Translations under genes and position numbers: made by a program
Notes under the pieces: generated by a model
What the model was told of the DNA's origin: nothing
Databases searched by the model: none
Seen by the model: the letters and a program-made list of their open reading frames with translations, nothing else
Part shown: piece after piece, positions 33,201 through 45,143 of the stretch
Position numbering within the stretch: position 1 is the first letter of the stretch
Layout of the letters: every line of letters begins with the position of its first letter
Source: Saccharina japonica
Taxonomy: Eukaryota; Sar; Phaeophyceae; Laminariales; Laminariaceae
Direction: 5' to 3'
Length of the DNA: 64,000 bases
Assembly: GCA_008828725.1 (NCBI GenBank)
Contig: MEHQ01002731.1
Span: 121,520-185,519 of the forward strand

Positions 33201-36200
33201 CTGTAGATGGTCTAGATCATGATCTATCTGTAGATGGCCTAGATCATGATCTATCTGTAGATGATCTAGATCGTGATATATCTGTAGATGATCTATAGTA
33301 GATCATGATCTATCTGTAGATGGCCTAGATCACGATCCATCTCTAGACGATCTAGATCATGATCCATCTGTAGATGATTTCGATCATGATCTATCTGTAG
33401 ATGGTCTAGATCGTGATATATCTGCAGATCATCTACAAATAGTAGATCATGATCTATCTGTAGATGATTTAAAGTAGATCATGATCTATCTGTGGATGAT
33501 CTGTCCGAGGTGTGTCCAATTTCTCGGACCCTGCCTTGTTTTGACTCAAGGGGAACATAACATTTCGTCGCTACGAGTATCTGGAGATCACTTTCATGCA
33601 GGGATGTACGTTACGGGTAACGATAAGTCAGAAATTATTGTGGTTGATTGGCAGTAAGAGGTGTGGGCGTGACCATGGTCGCAAATTTCGGTTAGAGTAA
33701 GGAATAATTAGGAACGGGAATATTTACTGTGGCAATTCCCGTCCTGAGAAAGCATGCACAGCGAGTGCAGGTTTGCCAAATAACCGACGCCCTGCAGCGC
33801 GTGTAGGTCGGAAGTCCTTGCTCAGAGCGTAGACAGACATCAGGTAGTCGGTGTATTTGTCAACCACGCCAGGCGTCCGAACCGCCCCCCCCCCGTCTGG
33901 CAAGTGGCCACACCGAAAGTTAAATCAACTCGTTGAAGCTGTTATCCATATGCAAGTCCGCCTCACACGCGGTTCTTAGTAGGATGCAGGTCACTCTTCA
34001 TGTGACTCGCCGAACACCTCACGGCGCTTCGTGCTTGGTGCTAGCAATGTCTGCCTGGACGGTGAAGACCCGACGTGCTCCGTCCCGGAATTATAAGGAT
34101 GCGAGGGTCTGTTGTCGTACAACTACGGCCATGCATGAATATTGAGTACCCCCCCCACCCCACCACCACCACCAGGGTACCGTTTGGTAGTCCCCATGGC
34201 TGGCGGTCGAGTTAGATCCTTTGTGCGGGGTAACGAACCTTAACTCCGCACAAGGAGATTTATCGTAGCACGCGATGCGTAAAAGTGGTAAGGCACCCAC
34301 GAGGCAGTTGAAAAGCTGGGTCGGTTCGGGTCGGGTCGGGTCGGGTCGGGTCGGGTCGGGTCGGGTCGGGTCTGGTCAGGTCGGGTCGGGTCGGGAGGCT
34401 TTAAAATTATCACGGGTTGCATCGGGTCACCCTTACCTGACCCGACCCAAGCCGACCTGCGAGGTGTGACCCGACCCATGAAAAGCCCTGATTTGTATCG
34501 CGCGCTAGGGTTTCATTCAGCATTCCCAATGCTCGTCGATATGTGTCAAGATGTATGTGCAAACCCACGCTCTCGAGGACGAACGGGCTGAAGAAACAGG
34601 GTTGATCGGTCGTTGCAAGGACATATATATATATACATGGTTGGTTGCCGTGCGAGAAGTGCTCCGTGCGGCGCGGTAGCCAGTTTCTGGCGACGCACGG
34701 ACCGATCATAGTCGAAGAGTCGCTGGGGCCATGCATGCAATGGTTGATTGCAACCGTTCTGGTCGCTTCGACATGCTCTCTTGACAGTATCCTATGTGTA
34801 TACTTTGAACAGCAGTCCCGTGAGTCGCGGCACGGACACATTAACAAGTGTTTCGATATCAAGGTGTGTGCACACAGTAGATACAAGTACCTGAATTAGC
34901 TTTAGGTAGATAACGAAGACGCTCTGATCTCCTTGTAACTTAGATAAACATTGTCTGGGTCTCGTATATTATGTCCACGAAATAACTTGTTGTGTTGGTA
35001 TCTACGGTATACGGGATGTCTTGGAAGAATATTCAGTAAAGGCATGGGTGTATGCGCTGGATGCCATTGGTTATATGCATTGAGTCAATGTGAAGACTAC
35101 AGCAGCAGCATGAAGACAACAATAACAACAATAACACGTATCTGATTAACACGGTCGAGAGCGTCTCCATATCCACGCATCTACGAGACTACGCGACGTG
35201 CTTATCCACAAAAAAACTGACAAGCTGCAACGGTGTGGGAGGCTGTCCTCCAAGCGCTTACCCTCGACATTGTGAGAGCCAAGGGAGCGATACATAGACT
35301 ACACGTTGATGCCTGCCTCCGACGAGTCCTAACAACCATGGTTGGCTTCCTTCTCGTGTATGTCGACCAGGGAAGCCAGACGAGGGACGCACGCATGCCC
35401 GCACGCACACACACCTCTTCCTCCTTGAGTCTGTTCTTCATAAGAGCAATCTCCTCGGCGTCCTTGTTGTGCGCCTCACGCACTTCTCGCATGGCCTGCC
35501 ACCGAGCGAGAGAGCGAGCAGACAGTCGGGTTGCTCGGCATGGTTGCGCGTGAGGCCATGGTAGGATTGATTTGACCAAAACAAATTATGTACAGGTTCT
35601 CAGTGCAGGAAACCCCGTGGATGGCCCAGTACCCTGTACACCGTACGTAGGTGTCTTCAGTGGATACACGTGCTCGTAGTACGACAATAGAGGTAGCACC
35701 TTAAAATACTATTAATACCCGATGAACAATTCCATGGCGTAAAAGTATAAAAACGAAAACTATTGCAGCAAAACCAAAATGGCATTTCAACGATTTTGGC
35801 GTTACGGAAGCCCGTCATTATTCCAATATTTTTTTCCCGCCAGAAAAATGCTACCTCTATTATCGTACATAGCACGCGGTACTTGTTTGGCGGAAGCGGT
35901 CATTCCAATATTTTTTTTCCCGCCAAAAAAATGCTACCTCTATCGTATATAGCACGCGTGCTATCATACGATAGAGGTATACCTTATTTTGGCTATTTTT
36001 GGCTAAAGCGTTTTCGTGCTATCATACGATAGAGGTATACCTTATTTTGGCTATTTTTGGCTATTTTTGGCTATTTTTGGCTTGCTGAACCCAAACTCGT
36101 CGGACTTTCACTATTACGGAGGACCATAGTAAATAGGACCAAATATTGTAAGTAAAATAAGGTAAATATATAGGTTTTTGTGTATACCGCAGGTCCTCTT

Positions 36201-39200
36201 AACTATGGTCCCCCGTAATAGTCTTGGAAATATTGGTCATGGTATATACTTGGGCCCATGGGATCGTCCATCGGGCACAGCACTTTTATTTCCCCCCCAT
36301 AACCAGTTTTTCGGGTGGCACACTAATGGACTTAAGAAACACGGTGCAGCTCTACCGTAGCATGCGTCTTTGAAAGAATTCACCATGTCGCAATGGTTGA
36401 GGCACACTGACTGTGTGCGAGACAAAGGGGACCATAAACAACGATTGCCAATGGTTGGTTGGGTCTGATTGTCGAAGGGTTAGGGATGGGGTTGTGGGGT
36501 TTGCTGCAATCGTACCGCGTGCACAGTAGTAGTGATCCTGAACCATACTGCCCAATAACCGGCAAACCCCCCTTGGCGTATTTGGGGTTATACAGTAATA
36601 CGGAGGACCATCATATTAATAGTAAATAGGGCCTACGGTACACACACACAAACCTATGTACGTATTTACCTATATTGTTTCGAAACATTACTTGGTCCTG
36701 TTTACTATGGTCCTCCGTAATAGTAGCACACTAAAAGCAGGTAAAATCATCTTAGCACCAACGTAATCTGTATCGTGGGGCACTCAGAACCCCCATCCTC
36801 AGCAGCGGTCCCTCCGCCTGCTATCTGCCAAGAATCCCGGAGCTAAGCCGATACTAGGCCTGAGTCTAACCAGTGTGTCTTTACGCCCAAGAACGAAATG
36901 TTTGACGTAGAAAAATCAGCGTCCATCCTAACCTGTCCGAAAATAGTTTTTTTTACTGTAGTGTTGACCAAAACCCTTTTACAAAACAAGACGCCCAGAC
37001 TGACTGGGCCGGTATCCCTGTTTCTTACTACAGTATTACAGAGGGCCGTAGCAGTCAGAACCCGTGATGGACCTTTGTTTACACACCAAATGTTTGGTTT
37101 TGGCTACTGCTGTATGCTCCCCTGTAATAGAAAGACGCTGTTGCCTACCTCATGTACCGCCTCCCTATCCCGTGCACCTGATACCGAATACCAGTACGAC
37201 GTACCATCTTGTTGTTTTTTCTTTTTCGCGACTACAGCACGCGACATGTGCTGGTGACGATTTCGGGAACTAATAATTTGAGGCTGAGATTGTTTCAATT
37301 TGTTTTATGAATTTTCGACTACGAAGCATTTGTGCTACGCGAGGAAGGAACGCCGCTTTAAATCATACCGGGTACACAATAGTCGTAAAGAGCCTATGCT
37401 CAACGTTGACATCACAACAAGCCGCGAGCGTTAGTCAAAATAAACGATTATTACCTGCCGTCGCGTACTGTATCGGGCTGCTCAAACTATATACTGACAC
37501 CATCGAGATGGCATGTCGAAGCCGCAGGTTCTCTTCTCGCAACCGCTACAACCAACCATTGCATGCATGCCCATCGTCGCAACTCATCCGCCACGATCTG
37601 TTGCGTAGACTGGGCTGGCTATATCCTGTTTTCGTTTCAGAAGGCCAGGTACTGGATTGCCTTACCTCCTCCACCGCTTCCCTGTCCCGCGCCCGCTCCT
37701 CCTCCGCCTGCCGCGAGGCCAGCTCCCTCTCGACGTCCTGCTCCGCCAGCCTGACCGCCACCTCAACCTTTAGCTTCGCTGCGAGCTCTTTCTGCGTCGG
37801 TTCGTTCGTTCGTTCGTTCGTTCATTCGACGCGCACGACAGGAAGAGAGCTTCTCGTTGGTAGCTCGGGGCGACCGACGCGCTCAAGTCATTCCATACTG
37901 CGGTGGTGTTGTGGATACCATGGGATACTCAACACCTGAAGGATGCTTATACTGAGCAATACCTTCAACTACTGTGTACTTTCAGGGCGGGGTACTTATG
38001 CTTGGCGAGGCTGCAACACAAGGGCGGGCGGGCGGGCGGGTGGGGTGAACCGTTGTGCTGCAGCACCGGCTTTGCTTCATCTATCGCAGGCTCGTGCAAA
38101 CGCCGGCCATAGGGCGTGTATTAATATATATACATGCCATTACGCCAAGATGACAGGCGACGGCTGTTTGCAAGACCATGCGCGAGTGAAACAGGAACAA
38201 ACTTCATTGGTTACGTATGTACATACGCCGCTCCCCCCCCCCGTCTCTCTCACGTTGAGCTCGTCCTCGATCCCCCGCCTCATGTCCCTGTGTATGCGCT
38301 CTACGTCCTCGAAGCTCCACTCCCCACCCCCGCTCCCGCTACCACTCCCACCCCAGCTCCCCCCCCGCTCCCGCCACCGCTGTCACCCTCATAACCGCCT
38401 CGGCTACCGTCCCCGCTAATCCCTTCTGTTCGTTTCCCCCCGACGCTGGAGCTACCACGGGCGCTGCCTTGTTGTCCGGAGTACTTTCCGTCGTGTCCCC
38501 ACCCTCCTTCCGTCGGTAGCAGCATCGTCGGGCTGTGCTGCTCCCCGCGACTATTCCGCGTAGCGGTCGTCGACGCCGCGCCGGCGTGATGAGAGTGCCC
38601 TTTGCTGTTGCGCGCGGTGGAGGTCTTGCTACCCCTGCTGGGTGTTTGATGAGAGTACGCGCAGCCATTACGAGCACGGGGTGCTGTCGTTAGGCACGCA
38701 CGCGCATAGGCAGGGTGTAGAGAACAGGCTTGTGGTGGCCACGGCAACATGATGGTGTACAGAGGAGCTATCGTACCCGGTGAGGTGTTATGACTTTGTA
38801 TGGATTGCTACGCCTGCTGGAGTTTATGTAAGCGCGCAAGACGTTTGTGTACGCGGCCATAAGTGGGGCGAGAATGCGCGCGGCGGGTGTTGACAGGGAA
38901 GGGTATATATGGGGAAATATGATTATGGCCACAGCAATATGACGGACGGGGGAATTACGAATTACCGTTCCGGGAAATATTTAATTCGCTCCTGCGGACA
39001 CGAAAAGGGATTACAGTAGGCGCGCCGCCAATCGGCTGGGGAAGGGGAGGGAAATCTTGGGGCTTATCGGTCAATACCGGCCACCAATGGGTTGGAATTC
39101 CCTCGAGCAGAAACTCGACCCTCCTTTATGTGCTGTCATGAGTTGGTTGTTCACTCATATTTGCCGATGCTCAAACTACCATTCGCGCCCTACGTAGACC

Positions 39201-41139
39201 GGGCGAAGCTGTCACGGCTACTACTATTAATACAGTACTACTACTACTACTACTACTACTACTACCACTACCACTACCACTACCACTACCACTACTACTA
39301 CCACTACTACCACCCCACTACCACCCTTACTACTACTGATACTTTCTACTACTACTACTACTACGACTACTACGACGACTACTAGACTACTACTACCACC
39401 ACTACTACTGCTACTATCACTACTACTACCACTACTGCTACCACTACCACCCTTGCTACGTTACTATTTCTACTACAACCCATTATATTCATCCTCCTAC
39501 TCGCCCTCCTGCTCTCGTAGCACGATTTTAGCCGTGTTGTCGTACCTCGCTGCCGGTGCCGAAGATGCCGCTGACCCCGCACGACCCGCCGTAGCGGACC
39601 CGGTCATCATGGAGACCGCGCTCTCCTTGGACACCATAGCCACCCTTGTCCGGCCTGGCGACGCCGAAGGCGACCCCGTACTTGCCCTTGCCCCCGCATG
39701 GCTCGCTCGGCCGCGCGAAGCGTGCTTGTCCACACCCGCGTCACCGACAACGACGGCGGCGGTGATGGCGGCGGCTGCGGCGGCCTGACCGGCCGCACTG
39801 CCCGTAGCAGCAACAACCTGTTCCGCTTGCGACGGCGATACAGCCGACGATGGGGGTGTGCGAACACCCGCCACTTCTATCGCCGGCGAAATGCCTAACG
39901 AGAGCGGCGCTGAATGAATGCTCCCCGCGGAGGAGACTTCGACGGCGGTGCCGGGGCGGGACAGGGTGCGGAGGTCGTCCGCCGCCGCGCGACCGCTGTC
40001 TCGGATCGACTCCACGCGGGCGGCGTGCCTCTCGCGCTGCCCGGCCCGCTGCTGCTTGGCGGCCATGACCCTCGCCCGGCCTTGTATCTTTACTGCCGCT
40101 GCTCTCTTTTTCTGAAGAAGTGTATCGGGTTCAGGGGTTGTGGGGCAAGGGGACGAGGAAGTGGTGGAGAGAGAGAGAAGGTGAGGGGGGGTAGGGGGAG
40201 GATCGTGGCAGCGAGAGATATGTGATTTTTGCTGCCACGCTTTTGGAAGGTGCAGGCATGGGTGCCCTTCGGAGAGTGGTGGACACTCGTGGAAGGACCC
40301 CTGGGAATCCGCACAAGGACACGATTTGAGGGAATTGGCCGCTCTGTGGAGGGTGTTAGATACGCTTGGAAATGGTTTGACATGCTTTGGAGGGTGTGGG
40401 GGCACGCTTCGAGAGCGTTAGATGCAGGTGCAGCGGGGAGGGTGTTCGATACGCTTCGAAGGCGTTCACATGAACACACTACGCAGTGGTTACGCAAGCT
40501 TCCAAGACACCGAGCAAACACGCTTTGAGAGCAGTTGGTGCTCCTGAACGGGTGTGATACACGCTCATAAGGCCTTGAACAGGAAAATGGACGCATGGTG
40601 CGGGAGATGGCCAAAAGGCCGAGAATTGTGTGATGATAACGGGCACGCGAGCTGGGGGTCGTGTTTTGTTCGATTGACTACTTGTGATGCGCGCTCGTCT
40701 GTAGGAGGAACTAGGCATGAACCGAAAATGTTGCGCTCGTTCGTTGCACACGCAAGGGAATACACTACCAGACGAAGGGGTTAATACTCGGATTTACTAG
40801 TAGGTGGGTTAATTCACCAGACACAGCAGATATAGTACAAATACTCTACCCGAACGCCCCCCGCGCCCACACGCGTCTTTTCCCCTCCGCCCCCCCCCCG
40901 AAAACAGCAGGTTAGCACCTTCTCTTGAACCCGAAGGGCCTCCTCTGCTTCCCTCTCGATGCGCCCAGCCCGCCTCCGCCCCGACTCCACCCTCGCTTGT
41001 CCTCCCCTAACTGCTGCCTGAATTCGAATGGCGCCGGCTTCAGACTGTTGTTGTTGCTGTTGCTGTTGCTGCTGCTCCTGCTCCTTCTTCTCCTCCTGCT
41101 GCTGCTGCTGCTGCTGCTCCTGCTCCTTCTCCGGCTCTT

Positions 41140-41176
<37 letters not shown>

Positions 41177-44100
41177 TGATGCGCGATCGCCCCCTTCTGC
41201 TTGATCGTCGGAGACCTTTGATGATTTCGCTCGAGTGTCTGCGGTGTGGCCCTCAACCCGATTCCGCTCGCCGTGCTCGCCGATGTCTTGTTCCCAGACG
41301 CTGGCCATCCGGAGTTCCTCTTCGAGGCGCTTTTGCTTGCGGCGGCGAGCCTCTGTCCTTGCCACCCCTCCGCGTCCGACGGCCTTCATCGAACACATTC
41401 AACGGCAGGAATCATCCGGAGGTGGTATATTTAAAGAAGCGTGTGGACATAGCAGCAGTGAAAGCAGGCCCAGCAGGGTGGGCGGTGGAGGCGTCGGGGA
41501 GGGTCCGTGTTCACTAAATCCTTTTAGATTCGGAAAGCCCGTGCGATGGCATAAACATCCCGTTTCCTTCGTTAACCTTTAGAAACCTGGCTGGGTTCCC
41601 GAAATTTCGAGAACACCATTAGAAAAAGTGCCAGTTCATGTGCTAGCACCTTTCACTTGCTATAAATCGCCTTCGGAAATACCGCAGGGCTTGTGCTGCT
41701 GTGGCCTACTCGCTGCAGACGACCACTGTCGCCGATAAGTGGCTCGATAAGCTGCTGGCTGATAACTGTGTAGCAAATAGCCTAGCTATTGCCAGAACAG
41801 GGGGTAGAACCGTAGTGCTTGGAGCATTTTTAGGAAAAACGCCTTTCTGTCACTGACGGGGGTTCCTCGACCGAAGGAGCTCACCAAACGCATGTAGTTG
41901 TATGCCATTTTTATTGTTTCGGTATGAGTGGTAGGATTCAGTCAGATTCGTAGCCCACAGGATTGTGTGTATATTGGACATGTATATGGCGTAAGTTTGG
42001 TTGTCCTCGAAGTCGGTTGTTGGCTGGGGTGTAGAGATTTTCAAGTGAGGGGCCCCCTTGAACCATTTCGGGCTGCCCCTGCCGTGGTTAGCGTCTGCAA
42101 CAACAACAACAACAAGCAGAAACTCCTTACGGTAAGGAGGGTCGCACGTTTTGGAGTCCGTACCTTTCTCACGCGGGAGCTCCTCAAATGAGGAGCTGCC
42201 CACATGATTTTTCAATCCGCTGTAAAACAAGTGTACGTTCGTTTCGATAAAACCTACGAGTACGACCTTCTCTTTTTGTTTTTGTGCATCGACCTTAGCT
42301 TACAACGTTTCTCAAACTCGGCTGACGTACTAATAGTATAAAGCTCCTTCAAAAGCAAGGAAACTCACGAAAAATAGGCACTTCTCCTACTGTAGCACCC
42401 ACGTCCTGAGAAGATTCAACCGCAATTCCGGGAAGTCCTACGTTGAACAAACATAAGTTTTCTCTGGAGAGGGCTCATATATCACGTGTAAGCCCCTCGC
42501 GTATTCCTCTGAACCTGCTGTGCATTTAACACCTTTCATTTAAAATCACGTCGACTACTCAGAACGTATTTGGTGGACCTTACGTACACCTCGGATAGCG
42601 AAAACATCTAAACCAAAAACGCGGAAATCACCTTGATTGGGTATGCTCTCAGACCATCACAACATCTCAAACTCCACGAATTCCGCCCGCCTTATGGGTA
42701 TCGGGTTTTGCGTATACCCCCTTGTACCCCCCCCACCCGCCGTCTCAAACGAGATGAGTGGTCAAGGGTCAAATGACTAAGGCAAGCAACATATAAATGT
42801 GCCCCCCTACCCCCTGCGTATGCGTTCCGCACCTGAATCTTAGAAGCCGCTTCCGTGCGGGTGGCCAAGCTTACACCGTCTCCAGCCTGTTCTCGTTGCC
42901 CCTCCCTTGCATCCGCCTCCGCCTCCGCCGCCGCCGCCGCCGCCGCCGCCGCTGCCGCAATCGTGGGACCGGCAACCGGTGGCTCTTCCTCCGCTCCTGC
43001 CACCCCTGCCCCGCCTCTCCCAGAGGAAACCCGTCCGTCTCCATGCCCTTCTTCTCCCTCCCTCTCCTGCTCCTCGTTACCAATTTCCTGCGCGAAGAGC
43101 GGCGGCTCGCCCACTCCTGCTGAGGCATCGACTTCCAGGCGTTCTGAATCGGCTCCCTGGTCTCCCTCTTTGGCGAGAGCGGGGCCCGCTGCCTTGTCCC
43201 TCTCTCCTCCTGCTGGGTCTGCGTCGACGGGTTCTGCTGGCGTGCTACGTTCCGCCGCGGTGTCGTGGCCTGCCGGTGTGTTACCGCCTGAGCGTTTCGT
43301 CGGGGAGAGAGGTGCTTCCAGGTGCTTGTTTCTGCCAGAGGATGATGATGCTCGCTTTCTCGTCGCGCGTCCCCTCGTGATCCTCTGGATGTGGACGGCG
43401 GCTGCCACCTGTTTTCTCTCCTGTGCCGGCCGAACAGAGGCAGACATATTGGCATTCCACCGGCAGGGGAGAGCGAGGACAAAGGTGTTCAAACTTGTTT
43501 TTTGCCTACATTTGTGCCCGTACTTCATGCCTGTACCTGGTATATGGCACGCGTATTCGTACTGGTGCCAATAGTGCAAAGCGATTTTCTTACTGTTTCT
43601 ACTCCATTCACCACCCCCTCAACCTCTCCGCCCCGATCCCGGCGCCCCCTTCCCAACTCCTTGAAACCTTATCCCTTGTACAAATATGAATTTTATTCAT
43701 TTTTTTGTGGTTCCCCTTGCTTCCCTGGCTGATGCACCACAATCGTCAACTTGTGCAACCCACCGCTACTACTTCCCGCCCTCTCTCCTCTCAGCTCCCT
43801 AACCCCGTGCACCACAACAACTTATCTCGTTCCCGCCCCTCTCCTCTCTCACCTCCCTGACACCGCCCGTGTTTTATTCCAACTTATTGACCAACAACCC
43901 CGTTTCTCGTCCCACCAGCGCGATCGCACAGTTTTGTCTCTCCTCGAAACGACGTCCCTCTCTCACTGTCCCTCTCCCATTTCACCTCCCTAACCCCTCC
44001 TACACTACTTTTTGACTGATCCATCAACCCCTTTCCCCTCCCACTTCCCACCCCCCCCACCCCCCAGTCACCTCCCACCCCCCTCACTGCCCACGTCCCC

Positions 44101-45111
44101 TCACCCCTCCCTCCCTCTCACCCCCAATTTCGCCCACCCTTCCCGAACCCCCTCACTCCCCGCGTCCCCTCACCCCTCCCTCCCTCTCACTCGTAATCTC
44201 GCCCACCCTGCCCAAACCTACCTTCTAACTCCCCTCGACAAACCTCAACAATCCCCGCCGCCCGCCCCCTGCCCCCTGCCCCCTATCCCCTGTCCCCTAT
44301 CTCCTGTCTCCTGGCCCCTGCCCCCTATCTTCCGTCCCCCGTCCCCCGTCCCCGTCTCTCGTTCTCCGTTCTCGATACCTTGTTCCCTATCCCCGGTATC
44401 CTGTCCCCTGTCCCCTGTCCCCTGTCCTCTGTCCCCGGTCCCCGGTCCCCTATTCCCCTATCCCCCTATCCCCTGTCCCCTGTCCCCTATCCCCTATCCC
44501 CTATTATATGTCCCTGTCCCGTGTCGCGTGTCGCTTATTCTCTGTCCCCTGTCCCCTGTCCTCTTTCACCTACCTCCCTATCTCCGTATCCCCTGTCCCA
44601 TGTCCCCTGCTCTCTATCCCATATCCCATATCCCGCATCCCCTGTCCCCTGTCCCCTGTTCCCTGTTCCCTGTCCCCTGTCCCCTGTCCCCTGTCCCCTG
44701 TCCCCTGTCCCCGGTCTTCCGTCCTCTATGCCCCGCCCCCCGTCCCCTGTCAACGCAACTACAACGTACCTCTCTCCTCAAAGCGATGTCGGCCTCAGAC
44801 AATATTATTTTCTTGCGCGCCACCCTTCCCCTCCCCACTCTCTGAATGGCGATGGCCGCCGCCTCCACCGATTTCCGTCGCTGCATAGCCTTGACCTTAC
44901 GGCGTTGGTCTGACAGCGCGACCGCCCTCTTTCTGCGCTGCGCTGCTTGAATGCGCACCGCCGCGGAACTCTCGACACCCTGCTTTGATTTTAAATGTGT
45001 TTAATGTACATTCGTTTGATTTGTTTTTGTTGATTTGTTTGCCACGTATTGCGTTCGGGTGTGGGGAGGGGACGGGTGTATTCATGTCGTGCCCGGCCGT
45101 AGTTGAGTGAA

Positions 45112-45143
<32 letters not shown>

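Noticed and set aside
32945-33298. Asp-Leu-Asp-His repeat protein
   Set aside because: The 24-bp minisatellite period keeps one frame open; no start context or splice support.
36780-36890. Possible 5S rRNA fragment
   Set aside because: Only a few scattered words agree and the helices cannot be drawn.
42855-43574. 239-codon plus-strand frame
   Set aside because: Shadow of exon 12; only the minus frame shows IQ motifs and correct splice sites.
44012-44913. Plus-strand 277-codon Pro/Leu/Ser frame
   Set aside because: Produced by the CCCCTGT heptamer tract and opposite to the IQ exon at 44770-44979.
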